From assembly GCA_903851195.1 (NCBI GenBank), contig CAINNJ010000008.1, positions 186,001-250,000 of the forward strand: 64,000 nucleotides of DNA, in the 5' to 3' direction. Positions 40,860 to 48,452 of the stretch are shown one piece after another (the first letter of the stretch is position 1; each line of letters starts with the position of its first letter). Made by a program: the position numbers and the translations under genes. Under the pieces are notes generated by a model. That model was not told the DNA's origin. It ran no database searches and saw only the letters and a list, made by a program, of their open reading frames with translations. Source of the DNA: an uncultured Acidobacteriia bacterium (GTDB lineage Bacteria; Acidobacteriota; Terriglobia; Bryobacterales; Bryobacteraceae).

Positions 40860-42011
40860 ATGCGCATTACCGCTATCGACACCTACATCGTCGGCAACCC
40901 CTGGAAAAACTGGCTCTTCGCGAAAGTCTCCACCGACGAGGGCATCCACGGCATCGGCGAAGGCACCATCAACTACTTCGCCAAAACCGTTCAGGCCGCC
41001 ATCCGCGAACTCACCCCGTTCGTCCTCGGCATGGACCCCTTTCAGGTCGAGACCATCTCCCAGCGCCTCATCCGTGACGTCTACACCGAAGGCGGCCAGG
41101 TGCACATGTGCGCCGTCTCCGCCATCGAAATCGCCCTCTGGGACATCATCGGCAAGGCCTGCAACCAGCCCATCTACAATCTGATGGGTGGCCGCTGCCA
41201 CGAGAAGCTTCGCGCCTACGCCAACGGCTGGTACCGCGGCCCCCGCACCCCCGAAAACTTCGCCGAAAACGCGAAGAAAGTCGTGGCGAAGGGCTACACC
41301 GCCATGAAGTTCGACCCCTTCGGCAACGCCTGGCGCCAGATGTCCCGCTACGATTTCGATCTCTCGCTCGACATTGTCCGCGCCGTCCGCTCCACCGTCG
41401 GCCCCAACGTCGACCTCCTCATCGAAGGCCACTGCCGCTTCGACGTCGCCACCGCCATCCAGATCTCCGAAAAGATGTACGAGTTCCGCCCCATGTGGTT
41501 CGAGGAACCCGTGCACCACTCCAACATCGGCGCCATGGTCGAAGTTGCCCGCCGCAGCCCCGTGCCCGTCGCCACCGGCGAAAGCCTGTCGTCCAAGTAC
41601 CAGTTCGCCGACCTGCTCAAGCACGATGTGGTCAGCATCCTGCAGCCCGAACCCCTCAACCTCGGCGGCATCTTCGCCACCCGCAAGATCGCCGACATGG
41701 TGGACGCCCACTACGGCTCCATCGCGCCCCACAGCGCCCAGGGCCCCATCTGCTCCGCCGCCTGCGCCCAGCTGAACGCGTCACTCCCCAACTTCCTGAT
41801 CCACGAAATCTTCGACGACTTTAACGAGCCCTGGGAAAAGAAGATCGTCACCAACCCGGTCGAAGTGGTCAACGGCTATATCGAACTCTCCGAAAGGCCC
41901 GGTCTCGGCCTCGATATCGTCATCGAGGAAATCGAGAAGTATCCATACCAGCAGGAAAACTACCTTCCCCTGTTCACGCCCGGCTGGGAAAAGCGCGAAC
42001 GCCGCCGCTGA
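40860..42011 (+). CDS. Enolase-superfamily enzyme, galactonate dehydratase-like
   Basis: A 383-residue mandelate-racemase-group enzyme without an export signal. It starts MRITAIDTYIVGNPWKNWLF; the capping domain has TDEGIHGIGEGTINYF and SAIEIALWDIIGKACNQPIYNLMGGR. Catalytic barrel positions: AMKFDPFG (Lys), LIEGHCRFD (metal), MWFEEPVHHSNI (metal Glu), ATGESL (metal Glu) and IAPHSAQGPICSAAC (His). The pattern follows D-galactonate and related acid-sugar dehydratases, which turn aldonates into 2-keto-3-deoxy acids. Substrate not certain. It starts 24 bases after the exosortase gene but looks functionally unrelated. Confidence 0.92.
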   Translation: MRITAIDTYIVGNPWKNWLFAKVSTDEGIHGIGEGTINYFAKTVQAAIRELTPFVLGMDPFQVETISQRLIRDVYTEGGQVHMCAVSAIEIALWDIIGKACNQPIYNLMGGRCHEKLRAYANGWYRGPRTPENFAENAKKVVAKGYTAMKFDPFGNAWRQMSRYDFDLSLDIVRAVRSTVGPNVDLLIEGHCRFDVATAIQISEKMYEFRPMWFEEPVHHSNIGAMVEVARRSPVPVATGESLSSKYQFADLLKHDVVSILQPEPLNLGGIFATRKIADMVDAHYGSIAPHSAQGPICSAACAQLNASLPNFLIHEIFDDFNEPWEKKIVTNPVEVVNGYIELSERPGLGLDIVIEEIEKYPYQQENYLPLFTPGWEKRERRR

Positions 42012-42013
42012 AA

Positions 42014-42054
42014 AGAAAAAACCGCTGCCGGACAACCCTCGTCCGGCAGCGGTT
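42014..42054 (-). terminator. Intrinsic terminator between convergent genes
   Basis: A 14-bp perfect stem (42020-42033 with 42041-42054), loop of 7. The A-rich run at 42011-42020 becomes a U-run for the minus-strand gene, making a textbook terminator for the glycine-rich protein and a plausible one for the enolase gene. Confidence 0.9.
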
Positions 42055-42091
42055 CCAAATTGCCCCGAATTGCCCGAATTGCAGTGACCGG

Positions 42092-42934
42092 TTACTGTTG
42101 ACGGGGACGCGGTCCGCGATCCTGCGGCCGCTGCCCGCCGCCCGGACCACCAGGCCCGCCCGGCCCGCCGAATCCCCGCCCGCCCGACTGCACCGTATAC
42201 CCCGCCGGCACCATGAACAGCGACGGGCTCGGCTCCGACTGCACCACATTCGTCAGTTCCATCGTCGTCGTCCCGAATCGCGGATCCGAACTCCGGATCT
42301 GCACCGGCACCTTCAGGTCGTTCGAAATCCACACCGTCCGCGACACCTGAATCGGCCGCTCATTCCCGATCGACCCCGCCGGAATCGTCTCTACATGCTG
42401 CGTCCCGGTCGCCATCAGGCCGTTGACCGACTGCGCCGCCAGCACATTCCGCGCCACCTGCGGAGAGTTCGCCGTCCCGGCTGCCCCGGCTCGCCCACCC
42501 GGCGGACGCCGCCCGATCGCCCCGCCATTGCCGCCGCCCTGCTTCGGGGTGTGGAGCGGACTCTGGTACGCCGTCATCGTGGACGAATCCAGCAGATACC
42601 GGTTCCCGCCCACGTAATCCAGAATCGTCACCAGCGTGTACGCCTGCTTTCCGGATCCGGCCGGCGGAGTCACCGTCTCCTCCGTTCGCAACCGCCCCTG
42701 GCCGTCCCGGGATACGCTCCTCTGGTGTTTGGTGGTGATGGTATTGCCATCCGCCAGCACTTCCTGGCTCTGCACCACTTCCACTCCGGAATACGGCGCG
42801 CCCGTCACGTAAGCCTGCGGGCCGCCGAACATCCCCGGACCCCGTCCGGCCATCGGCCCGAATCCGCCGCCGCCTCGCGGCCCCTGCGCCATTAACCCCG
42901 GCAACAGCGCGAAAAACACCACTGACTTTTTCAT
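42092..42934 (-). CDS. Exported glycine-rich protein, unknown function
   Basis: A 280-residue exported protein with signal peptide MKKSVVFFALLPGLMAQ. An N-terminal Gly-rich part (GPRGGGGFGPMAGRGPG), a beta-rich core (VEVVQSQEVLADGNTITTK, SVSRDGQGRLRTEETVTPP, GSIGNERPIQVSRTVWISND, LKVPVQIRSSDPRFGTTTME) and a C-terminal RGFGGPGGPGGPGGGQRPQD tail follow. The core resembles acidobacterial outer-membrane lipoprotein-like (LolA-like) domains, where phrases such as SRDGQGRLRTE are frequent. It starts behind a strong GGAGG, 24 bases after the anti-sigma gene, so it is probably part of the sigma/anti-sigma operon and may be its main target. Confidence 0.82.
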   Translation of the reverse strand: MKKSVVFFALLPGLMAQGPRGGGGFGPMAGRGPGMFGGPQAYVTGAPYSGVEVVQSQEVLADGNTITTKHQRSVSRDGQGRLRTEETVTPPAGSGKQAYTLVTILDYVGGNRYLLDSSTMTAYQSPLHTPKQGGGNGGAIGRRPPGGRAGAAGTANSPQVARNVLAAQSVNGLMATGTQHVETIPAGSIGNERPIQVSRTVWISNDLKVPVQIRSSDPRFGTTTMELTNVVQSEPSPSLFMVPAGYTVQSGGRGFGGPGGPGGPGGGQRPQDRGPRPRQQ

Positions 42935-42958
42935 TGCAAAACCTCCGTTCGGAAAACT

Positions 42959-43573
42959 TTAACTGCCACTGTCGGACGAACTCTCGGCCGAACTCTCATC
43001 CGATACCCGCACGGCCCTCGGGAATCCGTCCTGCCCGACCAGCACATCCGCCGGCAACTCCGTCGTCCAGGAGGGATCCACATTCACCCCCATGCTCGCC
43101 AGTTCGGCCGGCCGCAGTTCGGTATGGACTACCCGGACCGTCTCGCCCTCGGCCAGAGGCGGCGCGAACGGCACCTCGATAAACCCTTCTTCCCGCGGAT
43201 CGGCGTCTTCATAGGCCACCTCCGCGGCAACCGGCGCCGGCTTCTTCGCCAGATCCGGAATCACCAAAGCCGCCACCACGAAAATCGCCGCGGCCGCCAC
43301 GCTCCACAGCCATCTGCGGCCAAAACCCTGCCGCCCCCCGCCTGCCTTCCGCGCCTCGAACTCCCGCAGCAGCGTGCCCCGCAGCGCCTCCGGCGCGCGC
43401 TCTCCCGCCGACCGCAGCCGCACCACGCGCAGCGCTCCGGAAAGTTCTTCCTGCTCGCGCCACCGCTCCTCGCACGCCGGACACCCGTCCAGATGAGCGC
43501 GCGTCGCCGCATCCGGGCGCGCCCGCCGGCGGCAGGTTTCGACGATCTTCGTACTGGCAGCTTCACAGTTCAT
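42959..43573 (-). CDS. Membrane anti-sigma factor with zinc-finger domain
   Basis: A 204-residue anti-sigma factor. The ZAS-type motif is His-x3-Cys-x2-Cys in HLDGCPACEERW, preceded by an upstream Cys/His region. A single membrane helix follows (RWLWSVAAAAIFVVAALVIP), then a periplasmic sensor part of about 95 residues (EGFIEVPFAPPLAEGETVRVVHTEL) ending in a serine-rich tail. It should hold the ECF factor encoded directly upstream at the membrane. ATG 43573 was chosen; a TTG nine bases earlier, closer to GGGG, is the alternative. Confidence 0.9.
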   Translation of the reverse strand: MNCEAASTKIVETCRRRARPDAATRAHLDGCPACEERWREQEELSGALRVVRLRSAGERAPEALRGTLLREFEARKAGGGRQGFGRRWLWSVAAAAIFVVAALVIPDLAKKPAPVAAEVAYEDADPREEGFIEVPFAPPLAEGETVRVVHTELRPAELASMGVNVDPSWTTELPADVLVGQDGFPRAVRVSDESSAESSSDSGS

Positions 43574-43592
43574 CAGTTTCAAATCCCCGGAC

Positions 43593-44162
43593 TTAACCGA
43601 CCACCACCTGCAGCGTTCGCCCCGCGGGACGCAACCGCTTCAGCTTGCCCGCCAGTAGCGCCCGCGCCCGGTGCAGCCGCGACCGCACCGTGCCCACCGG
43701 ACAACCCATCAGCCGCGCCGCCTCGTCGTAATTCCGCTCTTCGATATCGCACAGCACCACCGCGTCCCGATAGGGTTCCGGCAGTTCCTGAATCGCCCCG
43801 CGCAGCGCCCGCACCTTCTCGCCGTCGATCAGTTCGCCCAGGATGTCGTGCTCGCACGCCTGATCCACCGGCTCTTCCACCGGCCCCTTGCGGCGCAGCG
43901 CGCGCACCAGATTCCGCGCCACCCCGAACATCCAGCCTTCCAGAGAACCCCGCCCTTCATCGAACCGGCAGGTCGCCGACATCAGCTGCAGGAACACGTC
44001 GTGTGCAATCTCTTCCGCCGCCGCCGCGCTGCCCGTCATATGCAGCGCATAGCGAAACAGTCCACCTTCCCGCCGGTCGTAAAGTTCGGCGAATGCGGAA
44101 CTATCGCCCTTCTTCATCAGCCGATATAGTTCCTCATCGGGCCTGTTCATGCGCGCGTTCAT
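43593..44162 (-). CDS. ECF (RpoE-like) RNA polymerase sigma factor
   Basis: A 189-residue sigma factor with the two ECF regions only. Sigma-2 is about 10-85 (DSSAFAELYDRREGGLFRYA, EIAHDVFLQLM, FDEGRGSLEGWMFGVARNLV). Sigma-4 is about 115-175 (LRGAIQELPEPYRDAVVLCD, NYDEAARLMGCPVGTVRSRLHRARALLAGKL, the -35-binding helix-turn-helix). It precedes its anti-sigma factor by 19 bases. Signal and regulon are unknown; the glycine-rich exported protein behind it is a candidate target. Confidence 0.95.
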   Translation of the reverse strand: MNARMNRPDEELYRLMKKGDSSAFAELYDRREGGLFRYALHMTGSAAAAEEIAHDVFLQLMSATCRFDEGRGSLEGWMFGVARNLVRALRRKGPVEEPVDQACEHDILGELIDGEKVRALRGAIQELPEPYRDAVVLCDIEERNYDEAARLMGCPVGTVRSRLHRARALLAGKLKRLRPAGRTLQVVVG

Positions 44163-44214
44163 CTCGTATTGCCCCCCGGCGCGGGAAAGTTCCCGCCGGA
44201 TTCGCGCATTCCGG

Positions 44215-45117
44215 CTAACCCTTCAGAAACGTGCCCTTGTCGAGTTCCGTGAACGCCTCCCGCAACTCTTCCTGCGTGTTCATCACGATCGGCCCGTACC
44301 ACGCCACCGGCTCCTCCAGCGGCTTGCCGCTCACCAGCAGGAACCGAATGCCGTCTTCCCCCGCCTGCACCGTCACCTCGTCCCCCCGATCGAACAGCAC
44401 CAGCGACCGGTTGCCCGCCTCCGCCGGCGGACTCTTTTCCGACCACTTCACCCCCTCGGTCGGCACCGCCAGCGGTTCCGACGCATTGCAGAACTTCCCG
44501 CTCCCCGCAAACACATACGCAAACGCATTCCGCGTCGTCTCCACCGGCAGCGTCCGCCGCCGCCCCGGAGGCACCGAGACATCGATATAGATCGGATCCG
44601 CCGCAATCCCGTCCACCGGCCCCTTCTTACCCCAGAAGCTCCCGCAGACCAGCCGCACCGCCGTCCCGTCATCCTCCGTCACCAGCGGAATCTCCGCCGC
44701 CTTCACTTCCTGATACCGCGGTGCCGTCATCTTCAGGGCCGCCGGCAGGTTCGCCCAAAGCTGGAACCCGTGCATCCGCCCCTCGGCATCGCCCTTCGGC
44801 ATCTCCTGATGGATGATTCCCCGCCCCGCCGTCATCCACTGCACGTCGCCGGCGGCAATCGCGCCCCGGTTCCCCATGCTGTCCCCGTGCTCCACCGTGC
44901 CCGCCAGAACATAAGTAATGGTTTCGATACCGCGATGCGGATGCCACGGGAAGCCGGCCAGATAATCGTCCGGCACGTCGTTGCGGAAGTCGTCGAGCAG
45001 CAAAAACGGATCGAAATCCGAAGTGTTGCCAAATCCAAAGGCGCGGCGCAGATGAACGCCCGCTCCCTCTCGGGTCGGCTTAGCCTGAATCAGTTTCCGG
45101 ACAGGTCTTATGGACAT
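44215..45117 (-). CDS. Pirin-family bicupin protein
   Basis: A 300-residue pirin. The first cupin domain has the metal site in GFPWHPHRGIETITYVLAGTVEHGDSMGN, followed by DVQWMTAGRGIIHQEMP, the pirin signature. The second, degenerate cupin ends YGPIVMNTQEELREAFTEL, the standard pirin C-terminus. Bacterial pirins bind iron and some act as quercetin dioxygenases or regulators. ATG 45117 fits the family start (MSIRPVRKLIQA) and follows GGGG; the frame is open a little further upstream. Confidence 0.95.
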   Translation of the reverse strand: MSIRPVRKLIQAKPTREGAGVHLRRAFGFGNTSDFDPFLLLDDFRNDVPDDYLAGFPWHPHRGIETITYVLAGTVEHGDSMGNRGAIAAGDVQWMTAGRGIIHQEMPKGDAEGRMHGFQLWANLPAALKMTAPRYQEVKAAEIPLVTEDDGTAVRLVCGSFWGKKGPVDGIAADPIYIDVSVPPGRRRTLPVETTRNAFAYVFAGSGKFCNASEPLAVPTEGVKWSEKSPPAEAGNRSLVLFDRGDEVTVQAGEDGIRFLLVSGKPLEEPVAWYGPIVMNTQEELREAFTELDKGTFLKG

Positions 45118-45225
45118 ACCAGGATTATCCCCCCGCGCGACCCTCTCCAAAACGCAAAACGGGTGGGCGTCACCGGAACATCGTCCGGCAACACCCACCC
45201 TTGAAGACCGCGAGAGCGAGACTGC

Positions 45226-45954
45226 TTACTTCCGGCGCCGGCGGAACAGCCCGGCAAAGCACAACCCGCCCGCCAGCAAGCCATAGGTCGCCGGCTCCGG
45301 CGTGTTGTCCAGACCGGCGGTGCCGTTCAGCGTGAAGATATCGCCCGCGCTCACTCGTGCGCCAATGCTGATATTGATCACGCCGTTGGCCGCCGACAGC
45401 ACCGCGAGATTCAGCATATTTTCCTGACCACACGCCGTGGACGAATGCGGCGCAACGGCGCCGGAGCAACCGCCCACAATAGCCCCGAAACTCCCGACAC
45501 CCGTTGCGTCCGGATTGTGAATGGCCGTCAACCCCGCGCTCGGCGTAACCGACACCATGCCGTCGCCATTATCCGTGACCGAGCCCGAGTAAGTGCTGAA
45601 AGCCACCGTATAAGGTCCGCCAGTAAAAGGCGCCATGACCGTCGCTGTAAAATCCTGGGCAGTGTTCGACGTATTCGCGAAGGTGATTCCGTAACTCACC
45701 TGAGGATCGGTATCCGCATTGACGGTGCCCGAAAACTGGTACCCGTTCGCGCCCCCCGCGTTCCAGTTCAGACTGTACATACTGGAACTCACCGGCGTCA
45801 CCGTTACCACCGGACTGATTATGTTCCCGCCCACGGTCAGAACAATCGTGGGACACGGATTCGCGGCACAATTCGCGGCGCTGATCGTATCGGCCCGCGC
45901 GGCAGGCAGCATCAATGCGGCCGCCAGCATAGTCATGGAAAGTATTTGTTTCAT
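45226..45954 (-). CDS. PEP-CTERM exported protein
   Basis: A 242-residue exported protein with signal peptide MKQILSMTMLAAALMLPAARA. The beta-rich Thr/Ser/Gly body has one cysteine pair near the N-terminus and another near 165-180 (GGCSGAVAPHSSTACG), likely disulfides. The C-terminal sorting signal is TPEPATYGLLAGGLCFAGLFRRRRK. Such proteins are processed by a PEP-CTERM exosortase (XrtA-like), a different class from the VPEID enzyme at 39-41 kb. Good GGAGG ribosome site. Body family not recognised. Confidence 0.88.
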   Translation of the reverse strand: MKQILSMTMLAAALMLPAARADTISAANCAANPCPTIVLTVGGNIISPVVTVTPVSSSMYSLNWNAGGANGYQFSGTVNADTDPQVSYGITFANTSNTAQDFTATVMAPFTGGPYTVAFSTYSGSVTDNGDGMVSVTPSAGLTAIHNPDATGVGSFGAIVGGCSGAVAPHSSTACGQENMLNLAVLSAANGVINISIGARVSAGDIFTLNGTAGLDNTPEPATYGLLAGGLCFAGLFRRRRK

Positions 45955-46263
45955 CTCGCCTCCGTTTGATTAAACCCAAAAGCCGCTATCCTTTTTCGCT
46001 GCGGATGCGCTCTGCAGCCAGCATCCGACAGTTCGCCGCCAGGGGTCAACGGAGTGCGTTTAAGAGCAGTAAGGCATATATCCGGTCAGAATCGGTACTT
46101 ACCCGGAAAGGCAAATCTGTTATCACCACAGAAACTGTGACACGCCACACCAACTTACATCATTTAATTACCACTTCTTATTACCCCGATCTTGGATTGT
46201 GATAGATTGCTGGGGCAGTACCGACCTCTTTCTACTCCGGCGCTGCCAAGGATACTGAGGAAC
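45955..46263. other. Intergenic region between two divergent PEP-CTERM genes
   Basis: This 309-base gap is clearly more AT-rich than its surroundings, especially 46140-46200, and must hold the promoters of both PEP-CTERM genes. I see no confident -35/-10 pair, no RNA gene and no coding frame. The apparent TGG/TGC pair near 46194 does not have sigma-54 spacing. Confidence 0.5.
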
Positions 46264-46839
46264 ATGAAAGTATTGACCATGCTGCTGACTTCCGCTTTGT
46301 TGGTCCCATCGGTCGCCTCCGCGGCCACCCTGACCTACATAGCGATTCTGAGTGGACCCAATGAGAGTCCCGCGAACACCTCACCCGGAACCGGCAGAGG
46401 GGTGATCACGATCAACACGACAACCAACATGATGGAGGTTGCCGTACAGTTCTCCGGCCTCACCTCGCCCACCACGGCCTCCCATATTCACTGCTGCACC
46501 ATGACTCCGTTTGCGGGAACCGCCGCCGTCGCCACGCAAACGCCCACCTTCCCCGGCTTTCCCCTCGGAGTCACCACCGGCGTCTATGACCAGACCTTCG
46601 ATCTGACGCTCGCGTCCACTTACAACACGTCCTTCGTCACCGCATCGGGCGCAAGCGTGAGCGCTGCGGAGAGTACTTTCCTGGCGGGAATCGCGGCAGG
46701 CGATACATACCTGAACATCCACACCTCCGCCTTCCCTTCCGGGGAGATTCGTGGCTTTCTGGTACCGACGCCCGAACCGGCAACCGTGCTTTTGGCCGGA
46801 GCCGCTCTGAGCGCTATGTTATTGCGCCGCCGCAGGTAG
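46264..46839 (+). CDS. PEP-CTERM protein with CHRD domain
   Basis: A 191-residue exported protein. The signal peptide is MKVLTMLLTSALLVPSVASA. The CHRD domain (about 22-165) shows LSGPNESPANTSPGTGRGVI, VQFSGLTSPTTASHIHCC, TFLAGIAAGDTYLNIHTSAF and PSGEIRGFL. The sorting signal is TPEPATVLLAGAALSAMLLRRRR. CHRD domains occur in extracellular proteins and are named after chordin; their biochemical role in bacteria is unclear. ATG 46264 follows GAGGAA. Divergent from the other PEP-CTERM gene. Confidence 0.93.
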   Translation: MKVLTMLLTSALLVPSVASAATLTYIAILSGPNESPANTSPGTGRGVITINTTTNMMEVAVQFSGLTSPTTASHIHCCTMTPFAGTAAVATQTPTFPGFPLGVTTGVYDQTFDLTLASTYNTSFVTASGASVSAAESTFLAGIAAGDTYLNIHTSAFPSGEIRGFLVPTPEPATVLLAGAALSAMLLRRRR

Positions 46840-46902
46840 GAGTCCCGGACACGGCAGGACGGATCCGCTCCGTTCTGCCGCTTCCGGTTTAGACAAAGTT
46901 CT

Positions 46903-48444
46903 TTAAGCGATCAGATCGTGCAGCACATTCCCGGCGACATCCGTCAGCCGGAAATCCCGCCCGCTGTACCGGTACGTCAGCTTCTTGTGGTCCACGCCCA
47001 TCAGGTACAAAATCGTCGCGTGGATATCGTGCACGTGCACCGGCTTCTCCACGGCCTTGAAGCCGAAGTCATCCGTGGCGCCGTAAATCGTGCCGCCCTT
47101 TACCGCGCCGCCCGCCAGCCACATCGTGAACCCGAACGGATTGTGGTCCCTGCCGCGCTTCACGCCGCTGCCCATCCCGCCCACTTCGCGCACCGGCGTC
47201 CGGCCGAACTCCGACCCGCAAACCACCAGCGTGTCGTCCCACATCCCGCGCTGCTTCAGATCCTTGATCACCGCCGCGAACGCCTGATCGGAATTCTTCG
47301 CGTTGATCTTATGCGCGAAAATGTCCGCATGCGCGTCCCACGGGTCGCCCTTGGCGTAATAGAGCTGCACCATGCGCACCCCCTTCTCCGCCAGCCGCAC
47401 CGCCGTCAGTGCCCCTCGCGCCACGTCGCCGGGTCCATAAAGATCGAGCGTCGCCTGGCTCTCTTTCCGGATATCGAACACATCCGGCGCTTCGGTCTGC
47501 ATCCGGAAGCCGATCTCCATCGACTTGATCACCGCTTCCATCTGCGGATCCGCTTCCGCCGCCCGCATCTTCTCCAGCTTCTGCAGCAGATCCAGTTCAC
47601 GCCGCTGCTCCAGCAGCGAAAACTTCGGATTATTCACGAAATTCAGAATCTTTTTCGGATCGAAGTTCTTCTCGACGACAATCTTCTTCGGAATCTCTTT
47701 GCCGTCTTTGTCCTTCGCCGCCGGCATCTCTTCGGGAGTCAGCTCCCCGTCCATGCCGTCCATCCCGCCCGCGCCCGCTGTCGCCACTTTGTTCGAGATA
47801 AACGTGCCCTGGTTGATGGCCGGCAGGAATCCGTTGCTCCACAAGGGCGGTCCCACCGTCGTCGGAATATCCGGACACAACACCACATACCCGGGCAGAT
47901 TCTGATTCTCCGTGCCCAGCCCGTAAGTCAGCCACGCGCCCACTGAAGGCCGGCCCGCCTGGTTCGCGCCGGTGTTCATCATCAGGCAGGAAGGCTCGTG
48001 ATTCGGAATCTCCGTATACACGCTGCGCACCCAGCAGATATCGTCCACCACGCCCGAAAGATGCGGCCACAACTCGCTCACGTCCATGCCGCTGTGCCCG
48101 TACTTCTTGAAGGCGAACGGCGACTTCATCAGTTCCCCGGTCTTCCGCTCCGTCGCCACCGACCCGCCCGGCATCGGCTGCCCGTCGTACTTCGCCAGCG
48201 CCGGCTTCGGATCGAACGCGTCGATCGTCGATAACCCCCCGTTCATGAACAGGAAGATCACCCGCTTCACCTTCTGCGGATAATCGAGCTTCGCAACCCC
48301 CAGCCCCGTCTCGCCCGTGCCGATTCCCGCCCGCGCCATCGACGACTGCAGCGTGGACGCGAACGCCATCATTCCAAAACCATTGCCTACGCGACGCAGG
48401 GCTTCTCTTCGGGTAACCGGATTTCGTGACTTATGATTCAGCAT
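46903..48444 (-). CDS. DUF1501 (sulfatase-like) Tat-type exported protein
   Basis: A 513-residue protein of the DUF1501 family. The N-terminus carries a Tat-like region (NPVTRREALRRVGNGFGMMAF), followed by KVKRVIFLFMNGGLSTIDAFDPKPAL, PFAFKKYGHSGMDVSELWPHLS, EPSCLMMNTGANQAGRPSVGAWLTYGLG, VVCGSEFGRTPV and GRDHNPFGFTMWLAGGAVKGG, all family hallmarks. The fold is alkaline-phosphatase-like. It is always found with DUF1549/DUF1553 cytochrome proteins in Planctomycetes and Acidobacteria and overlaps one here. ATG 48444 chosen; GTG 48453 overlaps the upstream stop. Reaction unknown. Confidence 0.94.
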   Translation of the reverse strand: MLNHKSRNPVTRREALRRVGNGFGMMAFASTLQSSMARAGIGTGETGLGVAKLDYPQKVKRVIFLFMNGGLSTIDAFDPKPALAKYDGQPMPGGSVATERKTGELMKSPFAFKKYGHSGMDVSELWPHLSGVVDDICWVRSVYTEIPNHEPSCLMMNTGANQAGRPSVGAWLTYGLGTENQNLPGYVVLCPDIPTTVGPPLWSNGFLPAINQGTFISNKVATAGAGGMDGMDGELTPEEMPAAKDKDGKEIPKKIVVEKNFDPKKILNFVNNPKFSLLEQRRELDLLQKLEKMRAAEADPQMEAVIKSMEIGFRMQTEAPDVFDIRKESQATLDLYGPGDVARGALTAVRLAEKGVRMVQLYYAKGDPWDAHADIFAHKINAKNSDQAFAAVIKDLKQRGMWDDTLVVCGSEFGRTPVREVGGMGSGVKRGRDHNPFGFTMWLAGGAVKGGTIYGATDDFGFKAVEKPVHVHDIHATILYLMGVDHKKLTYRYSGRDFRLTDVAGNVLHDLIA

Positions 48445-48452
48445 GCGATCCA

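Noticed and set aside
39231-41732. 833-residue minus-strand frame over the exosortase and enolase genes
   Set aside because: Covers two well-supported plus-strand genes and reads as Gly/Glu-rich nonsense.
46194-46215. Sigma-54 -24/-12 promoter before the CHRD PEP-CTERM gene
   Set aside because: GG and GC are 13 bases apart; sigma-54 sites need 10.
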